DNA of 64,000 bases from Codonopsis lanceolata. Taxonomy: Eukaryota; Streptophyta; Magnoliopsida; Asterales; Campanulaceae. The DNA lies in contig CM028380.1 of NCBI GenBank assembly GCA_013146195.2, positions 83,299,142 through 83,363,141 of the forward strand, in the 5' to 3' direction. The notes beneath the pieces are model-generated. The model ran no database searches. It saw only the letters and a list, made by a program, of their open reading frames with translations, and was not told the origin of the DNA. A program made the position numbers and the translations under genes. Of this stretch, positions 46,743 through 59,228 are shown piece by piece; positions within the stretch are counted from its first letter, which is position 1; each line of letters opens with the position of its first letter.

Positions 46743-48780
46743 GCGGACCAGTTATATATTTCTGATATTTTTAAGGGTTCGGGACATTTTTTGCCCCTCT
46801 ATCGTCTCTTATCCTCTCTCTATTTTCTTGCTTTTTATTTTTATTTATTTTCGGAGATGTTGCCTTGACCAGAATACATTAATATTTGGTTTTTTCGGGA
46901 ACCCAACATCAATTGGGTCATCAACTATCTCCATTTTTTATTGTTAAAAATTCAAAATTTTCATCCTCGAGTCCTAGTGTGGTCACTTCAGCCGATGATG
47001 ATTTAGTGCAATGAACCACATAACTTTTCCATAGATCACTCTGAAAATCACTCAAGTCTGTGAAAATATTAACATTCTCCAAACCCCATGTGCACTTTTC
47101 CCAGTCAGGATTCTGGACCGATTTGAATATTTTTACTAAGTTTATAGTGCACATTTCATTCTAACAAAAATAGTTTGATGCACAAGAATATGATGAATAG
47201 CCATCCCGACATGATTGTTGCATTGAATTGTAACTTAGGGTCAATTGCATGATAGTTAGATCCCTTTGATTTTTCTTGCTAATAAATCTCAAGCACACTT
47301 TTGAACCGTGACAACATGTTAGCCTTGATTGTCCCTACCTCTTTTCTAGTGAATGCTTATGTCAAATCCAATGATGCTAAATCTTTAATTCCACAACTTT
47401 CATAATGGATGTGATATTTTATTTGTGTTTGCATTCTTAAAAACTGGCATGAGTAATTCTGGCATTAAGATATGATTTAGGTCATCTTTGGATTGTCTGA
47501 GCCTAAATATTTCCCGACCTTACTAAAAATATCACCAGTGTCCCTTTTGAGCTGAATTAAAGAATGGTGTATGCTATGCATACAACAACCTCCATTCGAC
47601 TCCGTTTCTTTAACCCACATTAACTTAACCCCTAAAGCATATACACTTTAGCCTACCCTTTAAGAGGGTAGAATGTGGGTGGGGAATTAATTTTATGGGA
47701 CCGTTATTAGTTAGATGATTTCCTGAAGACTTCTTCTTCCTCGTCGTAATCAAAAAAGAAAAAAATGATGGAAAAGAAAAAGAAAAAGAAAAATATATTG
47801 GTTCGACGAAAATGAAAAGGAAGAAGAGTGCAAGAAAATTCAAATGAAATCATAGCTTTCAAGATACAATTATATTAGGAAAGTTTATCCGAAGAAAGGA
47901 TCACTAGTTGTTTTTAGCATAATGTATTGAATAAAACAAGTTTGGGAGAAAATCCCCACTTGTGGTCTTTGCAAATCTTAGCCTAATGGGAAATACTTCT
48001 ACATGTTTAGAAGCAAATGGGGAAAAGGGTAGTCTTGCTCTCTCACTTTGTATTCTATTCCCTTTCTATCGTATCCCCAATACCAAGGCCTTACAGTACA
48101 AGCTTAATAAAGTCCTAGTGATATTTTTGTCAGTTACTTGTGTTGGTTGATTCAATTGTAATACATGTAAATTGATCCTCACTTCATATATTCATACGAT
48201 TCGCCAAGCTCATTGTGTTAGCATAATCTTAGCTATTGCAAGTAACTGGGATATGAAAGCATTGTATGCCATACATAGAAAGTGCATGGGATGGATGTAT
48301 AAGTACTTGGAATCCATGGTGTTCTCTCTTTCTATGATAGACCGGGTTCAGATGGTAGATTACATACTCTGTGTTGCATATGCTTTTATTGAAAATCTTG
48401 ATTTTTAGAATGAATGTTGTGCTTAGCTTAATAAAACTATTTAAGTTAGGAGATTTTCCATGACTGGTTAGCACACACACACACAGATGTTGGCATCGGT
48501 CGCAGGTCAGAGTGTAAGCCAGTATGCTTTGTGGTAAGTATATGTGCAGAGCATCTCCCTAAGACAAATTTGAATATTCCATACTATCGTGACTTGAGAC
48601 TGACCCAAAAAGATTTTATTTGTATTCATTGTTATTAGAGTTATTTTAATTATCTGCTTTTGTATTTAATAGTTTTTGTATTTATCTTCATAGTTTTTGT
48701 GGGTTTATAGAGGAGTGTAAATAGTGTCACCCTCCAAAAAGAGTTTCTTAATTTTTGTAATTTAATTGCTTTTGTATTAG
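46743..48780 (+). other. Athila 3' noncoding region
   Basis: About 2 kb of AT-rich sequence without a convincing ORF. A purine-rich run with GAAAAAGAAAAAGAAAAA lies at about 47745-47830 and a short (CA)6 at 48474. Long noncoding stretches between the third ORF and the 3' LTR are normal for Athila. Confidence 0.55.
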
Positions 48781-49757
48781 TGAGACCCCGAATCCTTAAG
48801 AACTTGACTTGGTAGAACGTTTACGTACTTCGTTCTTTCTCGAGCCCTTTGAGAGATCCTAGGTATTTGTGTACTTGCTCGGATGCATTTACATTCATAA
48901 TAACCATGATTATTTTTATGTTACATAATTATATGTTACATATCGCTTGTAGTAGCGTACTGGGTCATTATGACTCATTCTGTACTTTGTTTTCTAGTTG
49001 CAGTAAATTGGTAGCCGTGTTAAGGTCGAGTAGATCGTGACTGTAGCAGAGTGCAGCTGATCGATAGATCGAGATTAGATCGTGTGGTTTGTGCTAGTAA
49101 CAGCAGACTTCCTCGAGTAGTAGCTTGTGGAGTCCTATTTCTTTTTAGCATCGTCACATATATTATGTACTTTGCTATTCTTGTGGGATCGATCTTATAA
49201 AGTTATCTAGACTTTACGGTCGGGTAGATACTTGGATATTTGTATTGGTTATTTCTTGGGTCGACGTGTTGTGTCGTGCCTTGTTCGTGGTTTTAGTATT
49301 TATTTCAGTTGTCTCCCGAGCACGCAGTAGCTTTGGGGCTTTTCTTTGTTCAAAATTGTTATAGTTGTTTGTTAACCCCGGTATGCTTTAGTCGTGGGTA
49401 ATTTTTATATCAGGTTGGTTCTTTGTTGAAACGCCGGCCTGGAGTGTCGATGGTTTGTTCAGCGTCTGCAATGTTGCGGCACGCGAGTTTTGTTTCACCC
49501 CTTTGAGAGATAATGTCTCTCTTGGTTTCTTTGGCTTTGGTTTCGAGCTTCATAGCTCGGGACTTCATTTCCTTATTGCTTCTGCTAATTCGATTTTTGA
49601 AATCCCGTATTTTAGTACGTCTTTATGTTCATGTTTAGAGCTTGTTAGCTCGACTGTTCGACTCGCACTACTGTTTAACAAGGGCTTGTCTTCTTCTTAT
49701 GCAACTTTTAGCGGCACGACCTTGGGATTTCGTGTTGAAATCCAGGTTGGGTCGTGA
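48781..49757 (+). repeat. Internally deleted family A LTR (A#4)
   Basis: It begins TGAGACCCCGAATCC and ends GGTTGGGTCGTGA. About 100 bases of the family A start are joined directly to the part equivalent to 18405-19255 of A#2, giving about 1 kb instead of 4.6 kb. It keeps ATGACTCAT at 48970. The first two bases of the usual TGTGAG start are absent and no clean TSD is visible (TATTAG occurs at 48775 and 49765). Confidence 0.8.
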
Positions 49758-49797
49758 TGGTATTTATTAGTACTGTTTACTCGTGGACGAGTAAAGT

Positions 49798-49814
49798 CTA
49801 AGTTTGGGGGTATT
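49798..49814 (+). other. Athila polypurine tract
   Basis: CTAAGTTTGGGGGTATT immediately before the 3' LTR TGATAG. The G-run next to TTTG is typical of Athila elements. Confidence 0.85.
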
Positions 49815-51060
49815 TGATAGATGTGTTTTATACGCATCTATTGGGTACTTTTATAGTTTAGAAATAGCAATTCCATGAGGCTTTTGGCTACTAATATGTG
49901 TTTTGGAGCTTTATTGTGAGTTTCAGGGTTTTAAGAGGAATTATGGGATTTACAAGGGTTAAAGTGAAGAATTGAAGGAAGGGTGCAAAGTGCTAAAAGT
50001 TACAAAGAAGATGTACCGGAAATAGGAAACCCCTTACGGACGCAAGGTCATGACCCCTTGCCCCTGCAAGGCCTCTAGTACACGAGCCCAGAAGAAAGGA
50101 AAGGCCTTGCGGTCGCATTCCTCTGCACCTTATCCACGCAAGCCATTCCGTTTCATAATAACAGGTGTTGTACCCTAATTGTATCTCTTACCCTAGACAC
50201 ATTAGTATAAATACAAGCCTTGTAGCCACAAGTCAGAGGACAAAAAATACTCTGATTTTAGTGTGTAATTTATAGTTTTGATTGTTTTTAATCATAGTTT
50301 AGAAGATTGTTCATGTATTCTTTCATCCCAATGATCTGTTCATCGTCAAGGATGAACTAACCGCTCCATAATCTAGGAATTGGAGGTAACTTGTATCGCA
50401 TCTTCTGCTCTATTATATATTTTTATTCAATCAAATCTTGTTGATCACAGTGTTTATCAATCTCTTTACTATTTGGCTTTTTTATAATGAATGGTATCAC
50501 CGTAGTTAAAAACCAAGAGGTGCGTATAACTGCACGGCCATATGCATATGTCGTATACTGGCTCACCATTATGATAAATTAAGCCTATCGATGCACGAGA
50601 GTGATTAGTTAGGATTAGGTTCATATATATATTTTTGAGTGGCAGACAGAAATTCATTTGTTCTTGTTCTTAAGGGTATAGATTTAGATAAATTATTTAG
50701 GATGGAGACTGAATTATAATTTGGGGATCTATACCAATCTTTCGTGAACGAACCCAAGATTAATTGATTGATACTTTAGGCGAAAGAGTATTATAGTAGA
50801 TACAAGTGAATCCATATTCATAGATTCTCATCCACCATAAGATCTTCACAAACTGTGTTTGCTGCTTTAATAAATTGCTAATTAGTTTTCATGCTTTTTA
50901 GTCGAATAATTTAGATAAATAAACCAAAACCCCCCTTAGTTTAATTGTTACCTGTTTACTTGCTCTAGATACTTCTCGTCTCTGTGATTCGACCCTTGCT
51001 TTCCGTACACTATACTTGCTATTGATTCGTACACTTGTGAAGTTAAAAAATAAGTCATCA
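49815..51060 (+). repeat. Athila 3' LTR
   Basis: 1246-bp copy of 9564-10810, with TATAAATA at 50206-50213 and the CCTTRCGGACGCAAGG words at about 50033-50140. It ends AAGTCATCA, then the TSD TTTAT. Confidence 0.95.
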
Positions 51061-51900
51061 TTTATATTAAGATATATGCCTATATTTATATGATGATTCT
51101 TGTGATTTGCCTCCTCACTTTCTTGGTTGTTTGTGAACAAGGAATTCACCCTGGCACATCTTGGTAGTCTGTTAAGGGAACAGTTTAGTAAGTAAGAAGA
51201 AATAGTTATCTTGGAGCGTATCTAAATGATACGCCACCTCTTCATGGGTTTCCTGTCATTTGTAAAACGACACCTTGATTATTTTTATGTTGCATATTTA
51301 TATATTACATATCTTTTGTAGTAGCGTACGGGATCATTATGACTCATCCAACACTTTGTTTTCTAGTTGCAGTAAATTGGTAATCGCGTTGAGGCCGAGT
51401 AGACCGTGACTGTAAAAGTGCGCAGTTGGCCGATAGATCGAGATTTGATCGTGTGGTTCGTTCTAGTAACAACTGACTTCCCCGAGTTGTAGCTTGTGGT
51501 GTCCTGTTTCTTATCGCATCGTCATCTGTATATAGTACTTTACCATTCTTGTGAGATCGATATTGTAAAGTTATTTAGACTTTACGGTCAGTTAGAATAC
51601 TTGGGTATTTGTACTGGTTCTTTCTTGGGCCGACGTGTTGTGTCGTGCCATTGTTCGTGGTGTTAGCATTTATTTTAGTTATCTCCCGGGCAAGCAGTAA
51701 CTTTGGGGATTTTATTTATTCTAGTTATTATTGTTGTTGGTTAACCCCGGTATGCTTTAGCCGTTGGGTAATTGTTATATCAGGTTGGTTATTTGTTGAA
51801 ACGCCTGCCTAGAGAGCCGATGGTTTCTTCAGCGTCTGCAATGTTGCGGCACATGAGTTTTGTTTTTCCCCTTTGTGAGATTAATGTCTCTTTTGGTTTC
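51061..51900 (+). repeat. Long LTR A#1, segment 2
   Basis: Resumes family A LTR after the Athila insertion: end of the tandem array, AGGGAATTCACCCTGG-like word, ATGACTCAT at 51339, then the distal LTR to TCTCTTTTGGTTTC (51887-51900), the target site of the minus-strand LINE. Confidence 0.88.
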
Positions 51901-52083
51901 CTTTTTTTTTTTTTTTAAGGAAACAGGGACGGCACCCTGCAGGATTTATTGAATGAAGAAAATAATACAAACTAGAGGGGGACAACCAGCCTTGCCCTTA
52001 TAAGAGGGAGGACGGAGGAGCCTGACCTCGAAAAGAGAACTTACAAGACCAAGAACTCTAAAATAATAAGACATGCTGAAAAA

Positions 52084-55000
52084 TTAAGAAATACGAAGAT
52101 AAGGCGTGCCCACTTTATCAAGTAAAATCAAACCCCGAATTTTCCTCGGTAATTGCTCCATAGAATAAAAGAAGAAATCCCTATCTTCATCACATCCCAA
52201 ATTGGCTAAGGCATCAGCTACTGAGTTAGCTTCCCTAAAGCAATGAGATATAAAGCTGCAACGTGGAAACAATGGAACTCATGGCCTTAGAAAGATATCT
52301 GCATTGCCAAGGGGGAGATGCCGACCCACCCAAACAGTCAACAAGCACTTTAGAGTCTACTTCAACATTGGCCAGACGAATATTATTATCTTGCAGCCAT
52401 ATCAAACCAAGAAGGAGAGCTTGGCACTCAGCCAAGAAATTGGACAGCACACCAAAACCTTTGGCATAAGCATAAATAATGTCGCCAGAACTGTTCCGAA
52501 CAATGCCCCCTCCAGCACTTAAACCTGGGTTTCCGCGACTGGCCCCATCCGAATTAAGTTTAAAATACCCCATGTTCGGTTTGTTCCAAGTGATGGATTG
52601 AATGGAAATTGCGCGGTGGCGCCGAAGACAAGGGAAAGTAGGCCGAGCAGAGAAAGAGGTTCCCAAGAATCCAGCGGCTTCCAAAGAAGAGGAGATAAGA
52701 TGCTTAATTCGCGCAATAATATTCGAGGCTGAACTGCGAACATCATCAAAACAAGCTCTATTTCTGGCTTTCCAAAGTTCCCAAAGAATAATGGGAGGAG
52801 CGATAATATGACTGGAGGAATTGGGAAATAACAACCACCAATTAGTGCAAACTTGAGCAATGGAAGAAAGATGCATGGGCACATCACCTAAGTTATGAAA
52901 AACAGACCAAACAGTTTGAGCAGTAGAGCTATGCAAGAACACATGGGAGTAGGTTTCCGTATGCCCTTGAGAGCAACAATAGCAGCGAGAGGCTATGGCA
53001 ATACCCTTTTTAATGATACTTTCATCTATAGGAATTTTCTGATTCCAAAGCTTTCACATAAAGATACTGATATGGCTGGGAAGATATTTGTACCAAATAT
53101 ATTTGGAAGAGAAAGTAATAACCGAGTGAGATCGAACCAAATCCCAAGCCGACGTCAAAGAGAAACTGCCCTTGGAGTTCGCTGTCCAGCAGGGAGCATC
53201 TGGATCATCATTAAGGGTAAGATGCGTATCATTGATGAACTGGACCATTTGAGGATCAATGGAATGAATGCGATGGACGAATCTGGGGCCGATTGTTAAA
53301 AATATCCTTGACAAGATCAAGAGCACAGTTCGAAGGCTTAGGGAAACAGCCCTTGAGGGTCCAATTATCCAACCATAAATCACAATAACCTCTGCCAATA
53401 ATCCAGGCAATATTTTGTTCAGCCGTAGATCGGGCCCAGCACATACGACGCCAATTACTTGAACCAACAGAATGAGCAAGCGAAGGGTGGCAGGAGTTGC
53501 AGTATTTTTTCAACATAAACCGAGCCCAAAGACTGGAATTGCATCTAAATCGCCACCAAAGCTTCAAGGAATAAGCTTTGACTATATCAGTAATAGCCCT
53601 TATACCAACACCCCCTTCTTGAGTCGGCATGCAGCACTTATGCCACGCTATCCAATGAGTTTTTAGCTTATTGTCAATCGAACCCCAAAAGAAATTGGCT
53701 AGAATTCTATTAATGAGGTTGATGATGTAGGATGGGGGATCAAGAATGGCAATTTGATACATAATGATCGATTGAAGCACCGAATTGATGAGGGTAACTT
53801 TGCCAGCCTGATTTAATAATGCTCCCGACCAAGAATTAATACGAGCTTGAAGTTTGGCAATGAGGGGATCAAACAAGCTTTTCTTTTTTCTACCTTCAAA
53901 AATAGGGCAACCGAGATAGGTGACCGGAAGAGCCCGGTAAGAGAAACCTAAATGATGCCGAATATTATTAATTCTTGAGGGAACAGGGTTAGAAGAAACC
54001 ATGAAGCAGCTTTTTTGAGCATTGATGAGCTGTCCCGAAACCCTTTCATAAGACGAAAGAAGGTTCCGATGTTGAAGGAGAGAGCGCTTATTACCGTTGC
54101 AAAAGATCATCACATCATCTGCAAAGGCAAGGTGGGAAATGATCGGACAACCACTGGAGGACGAATAAGAAAAATGGGGATGAGAGATCTGCAGTTCGTT
54201 AAGGCCCCGACTTAAGACTTCTGCAGCAATGATGAAAAGGCTAGGAGAGAGGGGGTCACCCTGGCGAATGCCTCTTGAAGAGGGGAAATAGCCTGCTGGA
54301 CAACCATTGATGAGAACTGATAACCAATTGTTAGATATAATTCACCATATCAGATCAATAAAGAATTCACTGAAACCAAATCTGCGAAGGACCTTGATAA
54401 GGAAATACCAATTGACCCAGTCGAAAGCTTTAGCCATGTCGAGCTTGATCATAACGTTGGAACCATTAACCTTCTTTTTCAAATGAGAGGATAGCTCTTG
54501 AGCCAATAGAATATTATCATGAATTAATCTTCCCTTGGTGAACGCACTTTGATTATCAGAGATGATATAGGGGAGAACACTGGACAAACGGGCAGAGAGA
54601 AGCTTGGAGATAACCTTATTACAGAAGTTACAGAGACTGATCGGGCGAAGATCCTTGAAAGAGGATATCATATCAGACTTGGGAAGTAAAAGAAGAGAAG
54701 TGCTTGACCAAGCCTTAGGAATTTCAAAACCCGCAAAAAAATCAAGAATAGCCAAATGAAAGTCTGCTGCAATAATGTCCCAGCAAGACGTAAAAAATTT
54801 TCCCGTAAAACCGTCTGGACCTGCAGCACTATCACTATTCAGGGAAAAAGTGGCCTTCTTGATTTCATCTAAACTCGGAATCGAGCTAAGCTGATCATTT
54901 TGCTCTACAGAGACAAGAGACAGAATAACATTAAGGAGCTCAACATCAGAAGTGTTGCAAGCTGTAAGCTGCTCTTGAAAGTAATCAACCGCAGCTCTTT

Positions 55001-57473
55001 GAATATCCTCCTTGTTGCTAATTTCATTGCCATATTTATCTTGAATTTTGTGGATAGAAAGCTTATTGTGGGTTTGTTTCACCGATGCATGAAACAGCTT
55101 AGTATTCCCAACTCCCTCCTTGAGCCATTTAAGATAAGACTTTTGGCGCCAATACTCCTCTTCAGTTTTAAGCTTTTGACGAAGAACAGCCTGGGCAAGG
55201 TGAAGAGCTGTTCGATTATGGTCATCATTACAAGACTCATAAAGAATTTCTTTAGCCAAAACATCATCTTCAGCATCTTTGACAGCTTGAAATATATTAC
55301 CAAAAACAGACTTATTCCATCTTTGCAAAGCCTTTTTAACTTGACGAAGATTTTGAGAAAATGCCACCATTGGTCTGCCCCCCGTGGAATTGCACCAAGC
55401 CTGCCGAACCGTGTCTAAAAAGGTTGGATGAGAAACCCACATGTTTTGAAATCTAAATTGCGCAGGAATGGAATCCACATGCTGAGAATTAACAACTAAA
55501 ATAGGAGAATGGTCGGAGCACGTTCTATTAAGGTGATCCACTATTGTAGCATCAAAAAAAGATAACCATTGAGAGTTACAAACCATCCTATCGATTCGCT
55601 GAAAAATTGTGGCCTGCCCGTCGCGATTATTGCACCAGGTAAACTTACTCCCTCTATAGCCAATATCACTGAGCCCACCCGCATTGAGACAAGCCTGAAA
55701 ATCATCCGCACCAAGTCTATCCCATCCATTACCTCCAGTTTTTTCGTGAGCTGCCAAGACAATATTGAAATCCCCACCTACTAACCAAGGAAACTGAGAG
55801 AACTGTCTGCCCAAATCTATTAAATCATCCCAAAGAGCATGACGATCTATCGCTAAGCATTTAGCGTAGACCGCAGTGACAAAAACATGATTCGACCAAG
55901 AGTGATGGCGGAGCTGAAGAGTGATTTGCTGCGAGGAGTCAGTAATCACCTGACAAGAAAAAACGGATTTCACCAAAATCCAGATATTATTAGCCGAATT
56001 ATGAAAAGAATACCGAAACTTTAAACGACGCGCTAAATGAGAGAGATTGGAATTGTGTATCTTAGGTTCATGATCGATGTATTTTATACGTCGATTTTAT
56101 ATACTTCTATGACTTAAATTATGCTATTTCACGAGTCTTTTGAGTACTAATATATGTTTTCAGTGAGTTTTGTAAGTTTCAGGATTATTGTGAAAATACG
56201 CGAAACTCCAGGGTTTGAAGTGCAAATTACAAGGAAGAGAAAAATTGAAGAAAAATAAAGACTGCACAAACTGGACACCTTGCGGACGCAAGGTGCCTCG
56301 GACCTTGCGACCGCAAGGTAGGCAGTACGGTCCTCGAAGCCAGCAATCAAAGAAATCAAAAGCCACCCACACTGGAGACCTTGCGGACGCAAGGTATCCA
56401 GCACCTTGCGACTTATTCGGATTTTCACACAGTCATTTGATCCAATCACAACTCCCGAGTATATATAGAAGTCAGATGCCGAGCCTAAGCATAAGGAGGA
56501 CGACTGGAAGCTCTCTTTACATAGATTTTAGGTAGTTTTAGATTGTATAACATAGTTAGGTTTTGTAATTTCAAGTATTGAAGATCAAATCATGTCTCCC
56601 ATCATCTTCATGTGCTGTTCATCGTCTATGATGAACTAAATCATCCCTAATCTAGGAGGTGGGAGGTAACTTGTATCGAATTTATGTTTTGATTCATATA
56701 TATATGTCTATTCAATGCTTGTTGATTGTGTTGTTTATTAATCCCTATATTATTTTGCTTTGAACAAATGAATGTAATCGCAAATAATAAAGGCTTAGAG
56801 GTGCGGATAACTGCATGACCGAGTGCATATGTCGTACACTGGCTCACCAACACAATAAATTGGACCTATCGATGCACGAGAGTGATAAGTTAGGACCAGG
56901 TTCTTACATGATCTAGGTGACAGATAGATCATAAATCTAAGTGACAGCTAGATTGATAGTTCCTGTAATTAGGATATAGAATGGGTGAATTTTGCGGGGA
57001 TGGAGGCTGAACCAATTGTTCAACAGACTATATCTATTTTTAGTGAACGAACCCAAGACATTGAATGACATTATTAAGAATTGAACATAAAGGAGATATA
57101 AGTGAAACCCAGAATCCTAGATTTCCACTCACCATAAGATCTTCATATATGTTATTATGGTCTAATTAGTTAAACATCTATAACTAGTAGATTAGAGTAG
57201 AATTAAACATAAAAACCCCCCTTTAGGTTAATAATTTGCTATCTATAATCGCACTGTTCGTGATCACTTGTCTCTGTGGGTTCGACCCTTGCTTCCGAGT
57301 CTATTCTATAATAGTCTTGTCCACTTGCAAGGAAATAGATAAAATAAAACATCGATCAGTTCACTTAGAGCCAAAAAGGAAATTTTGTGCAGCTTAATAA
57401 GCTTTTTAAGGCGGGCAACCGTAATGTCGTTTCCCACTCCTCTTAAGTTCCAGAAAAGGCTGCTATTCGTCAT
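52084..57473 (-). pseudogene. LINE ORF2 (EN-RT-zf-RVT-RNase H), interrupted
   Basis: The ATG at 57473 opens with LFWNLRGVGND; the endonuclease ALSE/PK motif is split by the family C solo LTR. EN continues from 56070 (GGDFNIVLAA; RTCSDHSPILV). RT (about 54960-54080): LRPISLCNF, TKGRLIHDN, IKLDMAKAFD, GIRQGDPLSPS and an intact catalytic FADD. A TGA at 54342-54344, where Arg is expected after LIW, is the only stop within RT. A frameshift near 53295 and a stop near 53054 affect the zf-RVT part (SRCYCCSQGHTETYSHVF). RNase H (LNSDGASRGNPG, AECQALL, VEVDSKVLVDC) is shifted near 52255 and ends REANSVADALAN...VGTPYLRIS. Confidence 0.92.
56071..57358 (+). mobile_element. Solo LTR of family C (Athila-like)
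   Basis: 1288-bp LTR, TGATCGATGTATTTT...AACATCGATCA, flanked by perfect GTTCA duplications (56066-56070; 57359-57363). No PBS or internal domain. It resembles the Athila LTR at 9564 in its last third (ATAAGATCTTCA, AACCCCCCTT, TTCGACCCTTGCTT). CCTTGCGGACGCAAGG-type words lie at 56276-56410 and TATATATA at 56460-56467. Its insertion splits the endonuclease of the LINE; removing it with one TSD restores the LINE frame. Confidence 0.95.
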
Positions 57474-58869
57474 GAGAAACCGTTGTCTGTTGGCTATCAT
57501 TGGTTTTTTCTTGTGCCTGAGATCTAGTTGCCCGATCTGTATTGGGAATACTAGCCGGTTTGCGTCCCCGTTTTTTCTTGGTAGGAGCTTCCAAATTAAG
57601 AGCTTCCACGTTAGTATCATTAAGCTCACCATTTTCCTCTTCAATCATATTTAGGACTGCAAAACGATTGGGGGAAATCACTGGTTCCGATGGCTGGTTT
57701 TGATCAGAATCTTTGTTTACATCTTTTGAGGTATCAACCCTATGGGAAGATTCTGGAATCTCTTCAATGATAACTTGCTGGGCTGGAGGAGAATTAGTAG
57801 GGACTGAGACATTCACTTCTTGGACTTGATGTTTTTGAACAACCGAAGGGGGGACTTTTTGATGTGTGTTTGTGGTTTGGTTGGGGCTCTCGTTGCAAGG
57901 CATATCTGAAGGGCTAGCTGCTGGAGGATGAGATTTAGGGTTAAGGGGAACATGGGCAGTGGGATCGGAAGCTGGAGCTTTGGCTTTCCATTGTTGAGTT
58001 GGTTGTTTTTCCTTTGAAGGTGCGGGAGGAGGAGTGGAAGAGGGGCCTGCTTGTTGTGCTTAGTCCGGTGCCTTATCAGAATTGGAATTATGGGAATGAA
58101 GTTTGCATGAGTCCTCATTGTGGCCTTGACGATAACAATGCATGCAATATTTTGGGAGCTTTTCTGCGACAATAGTTTGCCAAAATCCACCGGAAGAACC
58201 ACAGTCTATCCAAACATGAAGAGGGATCGGCTTAGTTAGATCAATTTCTATGCAGATTCTGGCCATGCTTGGTCTTGATAAGTTGGCAGTCGGAGAGTCG
58301 ATGAGAAGAGGTTTGCCTATCATGTTAACAATAGAGAATAATGCATGCTTATTAAACAAAAAGATAGGGAGGTTAGGGAACGCAAACCAAACAGGAACAA
58401 TCGGGCATTCCACATCGGGGCGAAACGAAGGTGTCCATTTAAAGACTCTCATCGGAAAGGAACCTAAGAACCATTGGTCCTTAATCCATAGTCTTTGGAA
58501 GTCAGCCTCATGGTTGGTTTGAATGAGCACATGCTTCATATCCAGATGACCGAGAGTTACAGCCGCCTTTAGGCCAAATGTTTGAAACTCTTTACGCATT
58601 GTTTCCATTGAGGGGCGGCTGTGTGAAAATTTTCCAACTAGGGTGAGTTGAAAAGGCCTAGACAGAAGGTTGATCATGTCTTGAGAAAGTCGCAAGGCCG
58701 ACTCTCCTTTGTGCGTTGATGGGGGAATAAAATCCATTGGAGGCTGAGAAGATAATGAGGGAGCGACAATGGAAGCAAAAGACTTCTTAATAGTAGGAGA
58801 GGGGGGCATCGTAGGGTTAACCCCATGGGGGGCCTCGGCCGCAGCCGATTCCATACCGGCAAGGGCCAA
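57463..58869 (-). pseudogene. LINE ORF1 (DUF4283 + zinc knuckle), one stop
   Basis: The ATG at 58869 begins MALAGMESAAAEAPHG. The DUF4283 body follows (VGKFSHSRPSMETMRKEF, KHVLIQTNHEADFQRLW, VPVWFAFPNLPIF, MARICIEIDLTKPIP), then the CCHC knuckle CMHCYRQGHNEDSC. A TAG at 58060-58062, consistent with a CAG-to-TAG change, interrupts an otherwise continuous frame through a Pro/Gln/Ser-rich linker to the conserved tail PVISPNRFAVLNMIEEE and the stop at 57463. Length is about 468 codons. Expected role: RNA chaperone and partner of ORF2 protein. Confidence 0.93.
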
Positions 58870-58957
58870 AACGGCTAACCCTAGCTGCAGAAAACGCTAG
58901 AGAGAAGTTCTAGAGAGAGAAAAACTTGTTTTAGAAACCTAAGGTTTGATAGGATCT

Positions 58958-59152
58958 TCTCTTTTGGTTTCTTTAGCTTTGGTTTTGAGCTTCATAGCTC
59001 GGGACTTCATTTCCTTATTGCTTCTGTAGATTCAATTTTTGTAAACCCGTATTTTAGTACGGCTTGACCTTCACGTTTAGAGCTTGTTAGCTCGCCCGTT
59101 TGACTTGCACTATTATTTAGTAGGTGCTTGTCCTCTTCTTGCATTGTTCTAG
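58958..59152 (+). repeat. Long LTR A#1, segment 3
   Basis: Resumes family A after the minus-strand LINE (TTGGTTTCTTTAGCTTTGG...). It runs to about GTTCTAG, roughly 60-70 bases short of the expected LTR end, where another LINE begins. Confidence 0.85.
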
Positions 59153-59228
59153 AAAACACACTAAAACAAACAGTCAAGGTGCGATTTTGACGGCTAGGGT
59201 TTCTTAGGGTTTCTGTCAGCATTGGCTT

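Larger units (their letters stand above)
9564..51060 (+). mobile_element. Athila-like Ty3/gypsy retrotransposon, split by nested insertions
   Basis: LTR retrotransposon with two similar LTRs (1247 and 1246 bp) starting TGATAG and ending CATCA, flanked by a perfect 5-bp TSD TTTAT (9559-9563 and 51061-51065). A tRNA-Asp primer binding site lies 6 nt after the 5' LTR and a polypurine tract abuts the 3' LTR. Gene order is gag, protease, RT, RNase H, integrase and a downstream third ORF, the Athila arrangement. A family A LTR with its own passengers (14546-43723) splits pol between RT and RNase H, and a deleted family A LTR lies at 48781-49757. Without those inserts the element is about 11.3 kb. 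Gag, pol and the third ORF are all mutated. Confidence 0.93.
51901..58957 (-). mobile_element. Near full-length L1-type LINE, minus strand
   Basis: Flanked by TCTCTTTTGGTTTC at 51887-51900 and 58958-58971 (14-bp TSD). The poly(A) appears as T15 at 51902-51916. The 5' UTR is about 90 bases (58957-58870). ORF1 and ORF2 overlap by 11 nt. A family C solo LTR (56071-57358) splits the endonuclease. Without it the LINE is about 5.76 kb, normal for plant L1. Defects are few: one stop in ORF1, and in ORF2 two stops, two frameshifts and the LTR insertion. Same family as the LINE at 1-5264 and the tail at 19959-20750. Confidence 0.95.

Noticed and set aside
46921..47154. Minus-strand 77-codon ORF in the Athila 3' region
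   Set aside because: No family resemblance, single occurrence, AT-rich context.
57385..57654. Plus-strand ORF opposite LINE ORF1/ORF2
   Set aside because: Antisense shadow of the minus-strand LINE coding frames.
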